Position numbers and translations under genes: made by a program | The notes under the pieces: model-generated | The model's input: the letters and a program-made list of their open reading frames with translations, nothing else | Told to the model about the DNA's origin: nothing | Databases searched by the model: none | In this document: in pieces, positions 23,781 through 35,800 of the stretch | Layout of the letters: the number at the start of each line of letters is the position of its first letter | Numbering within the stretch: position 1 is the stretch's first letter | From: Apricaphanius iberus | Taxonomy: Eukaryota > Chordata > Actinopteri > Cyprinodontiformes > Aphaniidae | Assembly (NCBI GenBank): GCA_028564705.1 | Contig: JAPXFQ010000074.1 | Coordinates: forward strand, 1,815,501-1,879,500 | Reading direction: 5' to 3' | DNA: 64,000 nt

Positions 23781-25520
23781 TTTGTATATTGTACTTAAAA
23801 TTGAAGAGGTGTAACTGTTATTTTAAATTTGTGAAAGATTGAAAAAAATGTACAACTACAAGACTTCTACAGACTTTTCATTTATGACTTTAACTTCACA
23901 GTTACAAGACGAAAATACTTTTGCACCAGAAATACCTCCAGAGATGTATGGATATGACCCTATCTTTAAAATAGATTCCTTCCTAATAAGTCATGCTTTC
24001 CTACCATGTTTGGAATTCAAACTGTCCACTTTAGTTTTTTAGCCAATAGAATTCTAGCTCTCCCATGTGCTTTTTTCTGTCCGATGCTTGTCTTATATAG
24101 AAACAAAGGAAAGCTCCGGTTCGAATTACCTGAGGGAAAGAATTTTGTTTTACCCAAAGTACCCCCCCTTTGTGTATAGCCACATCTTCACAGGTTTGTA
24201 TAATGTGCATGCATGTTGACAGCCAAAAAGGTGGAATTTCAAATCCTATAGGTTAAAAAATGTGTATGCCAGTTTGAATACCATTGGGGTCTATGGGATT
24301 TGAGGGAGGGCGGGACTTAGGAAGAATGATAAATGATGCAGAGCCGCAGCCTTATACTATATAACTGCACTATTGTTTTAAAGATTTATAAAACATAAAT
24401 GTGTTCTCCGTACAGCAGCTTTAAAGGGTTCATGGTTGACTTTCTTCCCTTTACTGCCTTTTATCAGTCACGATTAGCTGAGTGAACAACAATCTGCACA
24501 GTTCAACTGAAGGCTCTAAAGACACTACTACTGAGTGGGCATGGCTCAGTTTTATCGAGGTTTCAAAAAGTTACTTTTTCCAAACCACAAATATTGTTTT
24601 TAAGTTTTGCAGTGACCAGAGTTCTCCAGCTTTTAGGAGCAGAGTTGCTCCATGTTGTCGTTCCTTTACCTGCTTCATGCGCTCTTGCACCCTTCTACTT
24701 ATATCCCTTGTTTACAACAAAGGAAGTTGATTTATCATAGGAAAGTGATGTTTTAAAAACTAGCATGCTAAGAGGCTGGAGCAGATGGTTTGTTAAAACA
24801 GCAGAGTGCATGTTCACTACATGAGCAGAGAGCAAGGCTAACTAACCAGGTAGTGTCAGCTTGTTAGACTCCTAGTGCATTGGAGAGTAGAACAGCCAGA
24901 TGTGATAATATACTTTGCAATAAACAGGCTTAGTTAAAGGAGTCATAACATATTACTACCGTGGATAACCACGCTCTATTATAATCTTTCAGGCCAGTCA
25001 TAAAAATTTGGGTTAAAAAATAATGAACTCTCCATTCTTCTGACCCTTTTTTCTAAATGCAGTATTGTCTCACAAGATTACTTGCAATATTAAGGCAGTA
25101 CCGGATGATCAATATAATAATGCAAATGAGAAGCGCGTTGATTAGTGGCAGGAAGGGGTGGGGGGTTGACGCCGTGGGCTCCTTCTTCAGCATCTCATTC
25201 CAACATACCATCATGGCTGCGACCTACGGAATTCCATCCATCCAGTGCACGTTTCCTACTCCAGCTTTGTCTTGAGTTTTCAGCAGTTTCGACCTCAAAG
25301 TATTTCCAACATGGCGCCATCGTCCCAGCATGCTTAGCGGCTCCCTTACCTATTGCCCCATTAGCAGACCACAGCCTTACCATTTGAATTGCAGGCAACT
25401 GCAGATGAATCTTACTTTAGATTTATCTCACCAATTTTAATCACGATTTCAAGGAAACCGATTGAATTCAAGTTCAGGGTACAAGACAAAGCTGACTGTC
25501 TATAGAGTAGATCAGTTTTT
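23781..25520. other. Non-coding stretch between MITEs
   Basis: No gene is recognised. The GC-richer block 25140-25400 contains an AACATGGCGCCATCG-type phrase also common in fish repeats, but no element ends were found. Confidence 0.4.
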
Positions 25521-25706
25521 CCCAATCCTACTCCTCAAGGCACACTGTCCTGGAAGTTTTAGGTCTTTCCCTGCTTCAGCACACCGAATATCAATTGATG
25601 GCTCATTAACAGGCATTTGCTGAACCCCAATCATCTGAATCAGGTTTGTTAAAGCAGGTAAACATCTAAAACATGCAGGGCAGTGTGCGTTAAGGAGCAG
25701 GGTTAC
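25521..25706. repeat. Palindromic (foldback) MITE-like repeat
   Basis: The two halves are imperfect inverted copies. CCTACTCCTCAAGGCACACT at the left pairs with AGTGTGCGTTAAGGAGCAGG at the right, and further in CCTGCTTCAGCACACC pairs with GGTTTGTTAAAGCAGG. The 186-bp unit resembles a well-known short fish foldback repeat. No target duplication was resolved. Confidence 0.6.
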
Positions 25707-26562
25707 AAAACATCCCAGTAGATAACGCTCATGTGTATCTGTCAAAATGGTAATAAGAAAAAGATTGTAGGAATAATCCCACATATATTGTTTTAGCAGC
25801 AGTAGAAACAATTATGGCTTTTTTTCTGTTTTTTTGTTGAACCTGATACTAGCACCTGTCTAGGCCTGAGGTAGCATTACCTGTAGAATTCAGTGTAGAA
25901 TATTCAGTTAAATAAAATCAGCTTTAACATTGATTCTCAACCATTATCCTGATCATTTGGTTCCTATGAAAAACGATTGTTCCTTGTCTGAAATACTGGC
26001 CATGAAAAAAGGGACTTCAAAGCTGGGAAAAATCGTATCTGTAAAATGTATTTTATTAATGCGAGTTAAAATCATCAGCTGAATTTTTCACAGGAAAAGC
26101 ATTCCGTTTTACTGAAATGTGTCCTTGACCTCATCTAAAACCCCTGGGGCAGGTAATGTGCTTCTTCAGCTTACCTCAAAGAACCTGCCAGTTCAAAACA
26201 GGACCGATTTAGTGACACTTAAAAATAAGAAAATTAAGCTTTCGACTCACTGAGCCCATATCTCCACTATACGGTGATCTCCTCTGGTATCTTCTGCCTG
26301 TTTCCTGTGTTTGTTTATTATTTAATTATCCATGATATCAAAATAGCTGTAGTTTATATAAAACTTATTTGGTTTAACTTATGCTGGCATAAATTCTTCA
26401 TATAGAGCTTAAAAAGGCATTCTTATACTTCCAAGATGAACAACACTAGCCCTAAATAATCTTGAATGCAGCAGAAACAGTCCTGCTTCACTCAGTTGGT
26501 CTTGAAGAGGTAACGTGACCGTTCAGGCTGCACCATGTCACCCCAGACAGAGCAACAAGATG

Positions 26563-26647
26563 CTCAGTGCTTGATACTCTTTCCCTGTTGCACTACTGTG
26601 GGAGCTGCAGCAAGCAGTGCAATAATGAAAGGGCATCAGTCAGTGGG
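26563..26647 (+). ncRNA. mir-130b: Second mir-130 precursor hairpin (130b-like)
   Basis: The 3' arm at 26615-26636 begins CAGTGCAATAATGAAAGGGC, one base from human miR-130b-3p (GATG there, AATG here). The 5' arm at 26576-26597 begins ACTCTTTCCCTGTTGCACTA, which is the miR-130b-5p sequence. CACTACT pairs with AGTGCAA, and the outer stem CAGTGCTTGAT / ATCAGTCAGTG closes the hairpin. The loop is about 17 nt. The frame 26535-26795 that covers it is accidental. It is the last visible member of the set, 8.1 kb downstream of mir-454, on the same strand. A shared primary transcript across the gap is likely but not shown. Confidence 0.94.
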
Positions 26648-26649
26648 AC

Positions 26650-28634
26650 CATCCTCCTCCATTCGTCCTGCTTCCAGCCCTGCACCAGATACTGAACTAT
26701 GCCCTACAACAGGTCAGCAAACCCTGCGGCTTGCCACCGCATCTTCTGTCATCAGGACCTTTTCTTTGAATAAAACTTACTTTAAACCAAATTAAACGAG
26801 TTTCTCTTGTATTTTGAGCTGTGATGTGATAAATGCTGAAGTTTTTCTCTAAACTATCTGACCATGAACTTTTCCTTTATTGCAGCAGCAGGTTGGGTTT
26901 GACATTAAAAAAACACCAGTATTTCAGCTGTTTATTTACTGGTATTCACATCCAGATCTGGGAAAAGATTGAAGAAAGCAGGTTTTCTATGAAATCTCAC
27001 ACTCTTAAAGTGAACAGATGTTGGAGCATTAGCTGACAGGTGTTTGTTGTTACCGAGGAGAAAGTCACCGCCAAAACATATAAGAACGTGGAAAGTTTCA
27101 GCCAGGCCAATTTGGTCTACAGACTTCAGCACCTGTGGAGAAAACAGATTTGATGCTGTCAGTTTGCAGCATCAGTGCATGTCTACTCATTATTTTACCT
27201 CAACTAATGCATTTTTCTGCTATAAATAATGCAATCATCTGGCTCTGGAGTTACATTTCTAGCTCTAAATACCTGAAAGATCTGGCAACTCATGTTCATG
27301 AGCTGTTGATTGTTTTCTAAATTCAGATTAAGTAACTGAAACATATCTCTGGAAATTATTTTGAAAAAACTGCAGATACTTAATTACTGACAGCTGCATG
27401 TGAGGAAGAGATGACTACAACTGATAAAATGGTTGCAAACTGGACAGTTTTAGACCACTTCTTATTTCATTAGATATGCCTTCCCAGTAGCGTTAGAGGC
27501 GTTAGAGAAGAAGGGACATCAAGATTTAACACAACCAGCTGGTTTTCTTGCAAAGATAATTTTTGATCAGTAATTTATATTCTACGATTAACTAAATCTG
27601 ACTATTATATTAAATATAAGATTCATTTGAAATATATTGAAATAAATATAACTAGGGCCTATTAAACTGCATTAAGCAGTCCCCCCAGGATTTTGCTGCA
27701 CTTTTCTATAATTGTGGCCTAAAATGCTTGATGCTGCGTCAGCTTTTGTCAAAGTTGCAATGTTTTTATTTCTGATTTTCTTTTACCTTTCGCCAAGTCA
27801 CAAAAAAATTTGTTTTTATAAGTCCATTAAAAAAATTATATTCTGAAATTCCCACATTTTTATTGTAATAAGTGTTCTGGAAGAACACTTGACCATCCAG
27901 CAGAATACTTCAAGTTGAACCTCTTTGCTTAAACACCAAAAACAAAAAAGAACTCAAGGTTCATCGAACTTTGTAATAAAGAAATACAAAAAAAAGTGGT
28001 TTAACAAGACTTTAACAAATAACAGGAAATACAGAATGAAATTATTTCTCAATGCTATCTAAACGTGCTTTTAAAACTGAGTAGTGTCATTTAACTTATT
28101 TTTGTTTAACCTTGAACTTTCAAATTTGGATAAAGAAATAAAATTCTGCAGACAAAAAAAATCACAGTGCACAAATGCTTGGAGTATGACCTATTCTCTA
28201 AGATGAAGGGAGAAAAGCTGGTTTTCTTTTTAGTATCTAAAAAATTATAGAAGTAAAAAAAGAAATTACTGAACTTAGAGGAACAAATTCAAGAGTTCAA
28301 ATTTACAGTATTTTGCAGCTGCTTACTTCAACATATGCTTCCATTCAACAAACTGAAAAATAATCCAAAACTGAACTCTCAGCCCCCCATCCTCTCATAA
28401 ACACGGTTATATGTGTATGTATCTGATATATTTAAACCTGGCTTTTTGAGCATCCATTTGCAAAATGAAATGACACAGGAATAAATAATAAACGTCAAAC
28501 AAAATTGCAAAAATACTGTGGAAAGTGAACAAGAGGAGAAAAGAAAGAGAAGCAGTGGGTTTGGAAAACAAAATCAGTGTCTGGGCCACCTGCTGGAGAG
28601 GGTACCAATGACCAGCCCCCCAATAAAAAGTTCT
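26650..28634. other. Non-coding stretch downstream of the miRNA set
   Basis: AT-rich, no gene or element end recognised. Frames at 26833-27320 overlap in several frames and on both strands without family resemblance. Confidence 0.4.
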
Positions 28635-29795
28635 ACAGTAGTGTGCTAAAGCTTTAGGCAGACGTTAAAAATGTTGTTAAAGCATTCTTTAAGAAATATA
28701 AAAATAATTGTCAATTTTTATTTTATTTTAAAAATGCAAACAATACAAAAATCTAATCGATATTTGTTGTTACTACCTTTTACCTTAAAAACAGCAGCAA
28801 TTCTTATAATTCAACCTGCACAACCTGCACATAGTCAGGTCATCAGTGATCATCAATGTCACATATGGGTTGAAACACAGTCATTAACTGAAACAGAAAC
28901 CACTGTGTGGGATGCTTAAAACTGGGTGAGGAACAGCCAAACTCTGCTACCAAGGTGAGGTTGAGGAAGATAGTTTCATGTCAGGGCAACATTGAGCACA
29001 GGAAGAAGACACAAGTTAGTTATACTGCATAAGCAAAGTCTCTCCCAGACAAAGATTGCACAGCAGACTGGGCTTTCAAGGTGTGCTGTTCAAGCTCTTT
29101 TCAAGAAGCACAAAGAAGTGGGCAACATTAAGGATCGTAGACGCAGTGATTGGCAAAGGAAACTTAGTGCTGCGGATGAAAGACGTATTAAGTTTATTAC
29201 CATTTGAAATCGGAAGATGTCTAGCAGTGCTATCAGCTCAGAACTGGCAGAAACCAGTGGGACCCAGGTACCCCCATCTACAGTCTAAAGAAGTCTTCAT
29301 TGAAGAGTTGCAACCAAAAAGGCATACCCTGTGGAAGCAAGACCAAGTGACAGGTATGCATGAAAACATAGAAACTTGGGTTAAGTTAAATAGTAGCAGG
29401 TGCTCTGGACTGATGATTTAAAATTTGAAATAACTGGCTGCAGCAATAGGAAGTTTGTTGAACGGCTGAAGAGTGGTACAATAATGAGTGTCTGCAGGCA
29501 ACAGTGAAATATGGTGGAGGTTGTTTGAACGTTTTGGCCAGCATTTCTACAAATGGAGTTGGAGATTTGGTCAGGATTAATGATGTTATCTATTATGATA
29601 CATGCAGATACTTATCTATCATGCAGTACCATCAGGGAGGTGTATGATTGGCCCCAAATTTATTCTGCAGAAGAATAACGAATCCAAAAATAGTGCCAAA
29701 GTAATTAAGAACTATCTTTGGCATAAAGGAGAAAGGAAATCCTGGAAGTGATGCTATGGCGTCCACCGAACCCTAATCTCAACATCATGGAGTGT
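28635..29795 (+). pseudogene. Dead Tc1-like transposon with degenerate transposase
   Basis: The left end CAGTAGTGTGCTAAAGCTTTAGGC is of the Tc1 terminal-repeat type. A transposase relic follows on the plus strand. A paired-type helix-turn-helix is readable at 28992-29207 (KLVILHKQSLSQTKIAQQTG, then LSRCAVQALFKKH). Then come frame changes, a LWTDDLKFE-like first-aspartate region near 29405, ATVKYGGG near 29500, and the WRPPNPNLNIMEC region near 29760, which stands for the W-P-A-x-S-P-D-L-N-P-I-E motif. At least several stops and shifts break the frame. The right terminal repeat is missing because the copy runs into another repeat at 29797. Inactive. Confidence 0.75.
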
Positions 29796-29796
29796 A

Positions 29797-29905
29797 CAGT
29801 GCTTTAAGTGGGCTGGTAGACACCGGTACCCAGTAACATAACTTCTAAAATTAGCTTTTAAGACTATCGCAACTTCTCTGACCGCTGATAGCGTACTGTT
29901 ACACT
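29797..29905. repeat. Fragment of an interspersed repeat (copy 1)
   Basis: ACAGTGCTTTAAGTGGGCTGGTA and the next ~90 bp match the start of the repeat at 30949 (ACAGTGCTTTAAGCGGCTGGTA). The two copies sit on either side of the minus-strand L2 element and point the same way. Confidence 0.6.
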
Positions 29906-29910
29906 CATTC

Positions 29911-30930
29911 AATTTCAATTCACTATTATTTATATAGCACCAATTCAAAACAAAAGTCATCTCAAGGCACTTTAAAACAAAAGTCATTTCAATACAATTA
30001 TACACACATTCCAATCAGTTAAAAGTTTTCTATTTAAGAAATTCCAGCAGATTGCGATGAATCATCGACATAATGTTGTGCCCGGATCATGCAGACTCCA
30101 ACCACAGCTATTCCTCAGTAATCCCTCATACTGAGCAAGCATGTAGCAACAATGGAGAGAAAAAACTCCCCTTTAACAAGAAGAAACCTCCGGCAGACCC
30201 TGGTTCAGTACAAGCGGTCATCTGCCACAACCGTCTGGGGGTCTGAGAAGACAGATAAGAGACAGCAGATTCTGATAACTAAAACATCTGCCTCCCATTC
30301 TACTTTTAGAAATCCTACGAACTACCAGTAAACCTGCATTCTGAGAACGAAGTGCTCTATTAGGAACATATGGAACAATCAGATCTCTGATGTACGATGG
30401 AGCTTGATTATTAAGAGCTTTATAAGTAAGGATTCATCAGAACTCTTGCTGCAGCATTTTGGATCAACTGAAGGCTTTTAATTTAATTTTGTGGACTTCC
30501 TGATAATAAGGACTTATTAGTAGTCCAGCCTTGAAGTAACAAATGCATGGGCTAGTATCTCTGCATCACTACTGGACAGGATTTTTCTAATTTTAGCAAT
30601 ATTCCATAGGTGAAAGAAAGAAATCTTAGAAACCTGTTTAATGTGGGATTTAAATGTAATGTCTTGGTCAAAAATTACACTGATGGGGCGTCACATGGCG
30701 CAGTGGTTAGAGCGGGCACCCCATGCGCAGAGGCTTCGGTGGCCGTCCCTGGTTCAAGTCCGGTACCAGGCTACCTTTGCCACATGTCTTCCCCTACCTC
30801 TCTCCCTCTTCAATCTGTCCTCTGTCTATAAAGACTACTCTGGCCCAAAAAACCTTAAAAAAAATAAATAAATTACACCACGGTTCTTTACATTATTACC
30901 AGAGGCCAAATTAATGCCATCCAGATGAAG
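29911..30930 (-). mobile_element. L2-clade LINE 3' fragment, minus strand
   Basis: The plus strand starts with ATTTATATAGCACCAATTC and CATCTCAAGGCACTTTA, the antisense of the L2 3' tail. The 3' UTR follows to about 30270. The C-terminal coding tail (antisense of the VVPRI..S..GGR region) is around 30280-30350, and upstream coding text runs to about 30670. The same family occurs at 1.8 kb and 20.2 kb. It is interrupted by a SINE at 30681-30869, after which the L2 text resumes (AGGCCAAATTAATGCCATCC). Confidence 0.75.
30681..30869 (+). mobile_element. tRNA-derived SINE inserted in the L2 copy
   Basis: The 189-bp insert has RNA polymerase III promoter boxes in tRNA order: box A TGGCGCAGTGG at 30696-30706 and box B GGTTCAAGTCC at 30751-30761. 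A non-tRNA body follows (TTTGCCACATGTCTTCCCCT, then a C/T-rich run), ending in an A-rich AAAAATAAATA tail. AAATTACAC at 30672-30680 is repeated at 30870-30878, a 9-bp target duplication within the L2 sequence. It would depend on a LINE reverse transcriptase for mobility. It is not a functional tRNA gene. Confidence 0.88.
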
Positions 30931-30948
30931 TGAATCTTATTTCAACAG

Positions 30949-31965
30949 TGCTTTAAGCGGCTGGTATGTAACAATACTCAGTCCCACCACTTCTAAAAAT
31001 AGCTCTTTAGAGTTTCACCACTTCTCCGAGCACTGAGTACGTTGTCACAGAGTCCTAGTATGCTCATTAATACGTCTGTTGTCTTGAAATATATGGTGAG
31101 TTCAGTAGCGTAGGACATTTAAAGCTTAACCAGCCTGGGGGGGTCTGTGTCTGGTGGCCGAGAGGAATGCTGTTCTGGTCGGAGTTTTTATCTCTTTCTA
31201 CACGTGACTTGGAGCGGGCGATCGGTCAGGTAGCAGCAGAAAGTCGGCAGAACCGGGACGCAGCGGCAGACCCGGTCAGAGCGGGAGACTCAAGAGCGGG
31301 AGACGGCTAGATCAGGCTGGAAGACTATAGAGTTGGACTGTAGACAGACCGGATGATCGCTGGTTAGATTAGTACGGGTGTGAGGAACACAGCTGGAGGC
31401 ATGAATTAATGGATGTCTGAGATGTGAGGTGAGTCAAAAGCCTTTTTTTTTTTTTTAGAGTATCTGATTTTCATGATGACTTTGTGACTGCTTTTTGCTG
31501 GATGTGTTGCTAAGATGAGCCCGTCTATGTCCTCAACCTCCACCGATGGTAATGGAAATAACACAATATTAGGCCGTATTGACCCAACCCATTTGGGTCT
31601 TATTGTCTGGATCAGTTTTTTCTCTACTCGAGATGTTTCTGGTCTAAAGTTATCGTTGTTGAAAAACGGGGTAACAGTCTCTAAAGCGGTCTTCTGGCTG
31701 AAACCGGCTGCAGTCTACGTTAGCTTCAGTTAGCTCACGACTAGCTTCTGACTCGCTTCTAGCCATGTCGGCTCGGAGCGTTAACCCACCGCCCCCAGAC
31801 TCACAGCGCCATTCTCAGCTCCACCTATTTGCCCATTTTTGGAGTTTCTGAGAGTGATGAGGCAAGTGACGCGGACAAGATGGCGGCGCTTCATTTTTGC
31901 TCTTCAGAAACCTATGGGTAACGTCAATGAGGGTTTGTCTAATTATATACAGTCTATGGTTCGAT
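30949..31965. repeat. Interspersed repeat (copy 2), MITE-like, ~1 kb
   Basis: It begins with the same text as the 29797 fragment and ends with AATTATATACAGTCTATGG at 31943-31961, a terminus I know from common fish DNA-transposon derivatives. CAAGATGGCGGCG and CACCTATTTGCCCATTTTTG near 31880 and 31825 also belong to that repeat type. Whether 30949-31130 and 31800-31965 are one element is not certain. No coding frame inside is credible, including 31515-31733. Confidence 0.4.
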
Positions 31966-32655
31966 TAGATTAAATCATTTTCACATGTGCAGAGCTATCT
32001 GAAATACCGGAAATGGCTGTAGAAGTAGAATCAGCAGACAAACATGTTAAACAAACATGTCTGCTTTCATTTAAAATGGAGCAATACGTTCTTCTTCTTA
32101 GCATGCTTTTATTTTTTCTGGAAACAATTTTACATTTACTAACAGTATAAAGTTTTTCAGTTTTGTTTCACACCCGCCAGCTTTCGTCAACAACAACGTA
32201 AGGTACGTCAACCCATGACGTAACAGACATGCGCAGTACTGACCTTCATTTGGAATAAGAGTTTACATGTGCAGCGACCGGATTAACTATCGGCAAAACC
32301 CAGATATCTCAATCGGAATGAAATTTTGATCCGAATGACTTTAATCGGGTCAGAGTAATCTCAATGGCTTTTTACATGAAGCATTTTTATTCTGATCAGG
32401 CTTTTAATTACTTGTGTCCATGTAAATGCAGTTTCTAATGTACATCTACAGCTACAAAAGTGCCTGTGTGACAATACTTTTTGTGAAGAAAAATCTCTAC
32501 ATATATAATGAAAATCAGATTTCATCTGAAAAATATCAAGATATAACTTTTGGTCCATGTTATCCAACCGTTGAACAAACAACACCTGCTCTGTGTTTGC
32601 TCAGCTCTGCTCTCTCCCATGCGGCTCTGTCTCTGCTCAATTAATTCTATCATAA
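31966..32655. other. MITE-like non-coding stretch
   Basis: Phrases such as TTACATGTGCAGCGACCGG (32263) and TCCATGTAAATGCAG (32417) suggest parts of a Tc1- or hAT-derived MITE, but I could not fix ends or a target duplication. The opposed frames 32361-32644 are accidental. Confidence 0.35.
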
Positions 32656-32659
32656 GGGT

Positions 32660-32890
32660 TCAATTCAAAGATACTTTATTGATACTGGGGAGAAATTAAG
32701 TGCTTTTGTAGCTCATACCATTTAATTCTTCAAGGATCGGATGTACCTTTTAGGGCTGTGGGCAGAAAGGATCTTCTGTAGTAGTCTGTGTTGTGCCTAA
32801 AGTGAAGAAGCCTCTGACTGAAGACTTTCTGTTGTTGTAGGATAGTCTCATGAAGGGTTGTGCAATTTTATTAAGAAACTGTCATCTTTA
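32660..32890 (-). repeat. LINE 3'-end fragment, minus strand
   Basis: AGATACTTTATTGATACTGG followed by GGAGAAATTAAGTG is the antisense of a fish LINE tail (CACTTAATTTCTCCCC...CAATAAAGTATCT). The next ~170 bp (GGATCTTCTGTAGTAGTCTG etc.) look like its 3' region. No reverse transcriptase core is present. Confidence 0.5.
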
Positions 32891-35800
32891 TATTCAGAAA
32901 TGTTAACAAGTTATTTTACATTAGATTCAGTCTAAAAGATGAATTAAGGTTAATTGTTTTTTATTTATATTATTTTTTATGTATATTTTAACATTCTTTT
33001 TTTAACATTCTGCACGTTTTATTTATTAGGCTAAACATAAATTAAGTAGCACTTTGTTTTTCTACTACAATAAAATGTAACATTTTCTTTTATGCCGTTG
33101 TTACTTGCCTGTTTTTATATTAAGAAAGCAAAGGAAATTTTGTAATTGTACACTCTCATTTGAAATCATGTTATGAACATAATTAATACATGACTCAACT
33201 TGATTATAAGAGATTTGACCTGAGCTACCTCCCTTTCTATTCACATTATGATGCATACAGAATGGGGAACCTCATTTTACTGTTCTATATTTACATACAT
33301 GAATCTCTGTATTTTATGTTCTTACCTTGATGAAAAGGAGATCAAGCACTTCTTGTTGTCCACTTAAAGCAATGTACGGTACCTAGAAGAAATTATGTTT
33401 TAAAGGAAAAGGGTGGTCATACCAAATATTGATTTTATTTAGATTTCTCTGTTGTTCATTCACAGCATTCATTGACTGATGAAAATAAATGATTAACACT
33501 TCCATCCTATACCGCATTTTTTAAACATGACTAAAACTTTTGCACTGCAGAGTTTATACAAATAAGTTTAATTTCCCACTTGATTTACCTTAGCCTGAAT
33601 GTTTGTTGCAGAAAAGCATTGCGCTCCATGGAGGAGGTGGGGTATGAATCGACAGTGCACATCTCAATACAGGTGGGAAATAGCTTGGCAAATGTAAATA
33701 ATACAATATTTTGTGTGTGTGTGGGGGGGGTACAGATACACTGGGGTCGGTCCTGCAGAAGATGGACAGTATTTGAAAGCCTTAAATTTAAGAAACAGCA
33801 GCAAAATTTAAGTGTACAGTTTACACAGGTTTCTAGGGAGTCCCGAGGACAAAGGTATTTGCCTCAAGTTGATAGAGAACATAAAGAAAAACAATTTTGT
33901 TCCAAAAAAAAAACATATGTCTTCCCTAACCCTTTGTCGTTTCTGATTGGCTGTCCGGTTTATTTCTAACTAATTCTAGCATTCGAGAACAATTGCCTAA
34001 CCCTAAGTCATTTTCTTATCCTAACATTGGAGGAGCATTACCTAGCAACAACTTGACTACTTTCCTAATCCTACTATTCGGGAACCAGTGCCTAAATTTC
34101 ACGGGGGAACAGATTTTTGCACTACACCGGCAACTAGTACCAAGCAAGTTTTTACAAATTTTAGTACAAGTTAGCCCCAGTGTATGGAAAATATTATTGC
34201 CTGTTATAGTCAAGTGTCTCAGTAATAACCAATTAACCACACAACTAAGGTTGCCGCAAATAAAAAAGCTTTATGTTACTCGGGTGTTTAGCTTAGCACA
34301 GTATTTAACAGTACAGGCTTTTATCTTCCTGTTAATCTTTAATGTTTATTGCTCAAACAAATTATTATATTATAAAAAAAAAAAACTTTGGTATTAATTT
34401 TATATACCTTCATCAGTTACTGGAGGCCACTTTCTAAAATCTATCCAGGTATTCATCATGATGTCACTATAGGTCAGTTTACAATGACAACATAAAGAAG
34501 GAATCACTCACACTTGTCATCACAGTAATACAGCGCTGCAAGATGGCGACATACACAAACCGCAAAATATGCATTTTACATGGTTATAAAATGTACATTT
34601 AGTTGCTTTTTAGAATTCAAATATTTTACAGATGAATCCAACCTATTCATCATGTAGGAGGGAAATACTTACATAAAAAAGAAAGAAAATAAATCATATA
34701 CTACATACTTTTTAAAACAATTCTGCAAGTAGCCTACAAATACACTAATAGAGTTTCATATGAGAAGCAATACCAGGAGTAAATATGTGTTCTTGAGTTA
34801 AGACAACAGGAGGGATCATTAGTGTCTTTATCCTTCCTGTATGAACAGATTAGCAAGCACTTCTAGATATTAAAAGGTAACATTTATTTATTAAACAGCA
34901 TTACATTTAACAGCAAGCTGAAACATTTATTTCTCCTCAGGTCATATGGAAAGGTTTGAGGATCAGTGCTTTTCAAAGTAAAGAAATGAAATAAAATCTA
35001 ATTTAAAAAAGTCATCAGTACATAATAATGTTTACATTATTATGAACAATTAATACCAAACAACAGGAAACTAAAATCAATGAAGTACCTCAGTTATGGA
35101 CAAAATGTTGTCTATAAACAAAGTTTAACTAATCAGTTTAATCTTAAGTTTTTATTTTAATAATTTTATTCTGAGTTTTGTTGTGCTGTCTAGTCTTTAA
35201 ATGTTGCATATAAAACAACAAACACCTTTTCTCAATTAATCAAACTGAATTAAAAGAAAAACATGTTGAATTAGGATAATAATCTTTATATCTGCTCATA
35301 TGTAAAACCAGACAATCCCCACAAACAACAGCTCAAATAAAATGCACCATAGTTGACATTGACTTTATAATGATATGAAACTGAATCTAAGATGTTCTTC
35401 GTATTGGACGCGATAAACCAGAAACAGTCCCTACCTGTGTCTAACAGCAGCAGAATCATTTCTAAATCTTTCCTGTTTTCAGTTGGAGAAACTGCAGAAA
35501 CACTAGCCTACACTCCACAGAGCTGCTGGGTGGTCTTATTTACATTTCCTCTGCATTGCCTTCTGGGACCCATAAGTTGAGACGTTGGGAGCCGCCCACA
35601 GCAAACCAGTCCTGAACAATTAATCCTTTTTTTTCTACAAACGAAACTGTTGAGCCTAAATAGCCTATTTAGAAAAAATTTAATTCTACAGTATTCAGTG
35701 TTTCAGAGCTACGTGTTGCTATGTTCAGGCGCTTTTATTTGAACGTAACAACGAAAATCAAATCGGTCCCCGTTTCAAAATTGCACAGAGGTTGTAAAAT

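Noticed and set aside
26535..26795. 86-codon plus-strand frame as a gene
   Set aside because: It covers the mir-130b-like hairpin; the hairpin explains the sequence and the peptide has no family resemblance.
30681..30869. Box A/box B pair as a functional tRNA gene
   Set aside because: The body lacks a tRNA cloverleaf beyond the promoter boxes, has a long tail and target duplications, and so is a SINE.
33580..34397. Two adjacent 129- and 134-codon frames
   Set aside because: They contain a G-run and a poly-A-derived lysine run, with no motifs, no splice context and no similarity I recognise.
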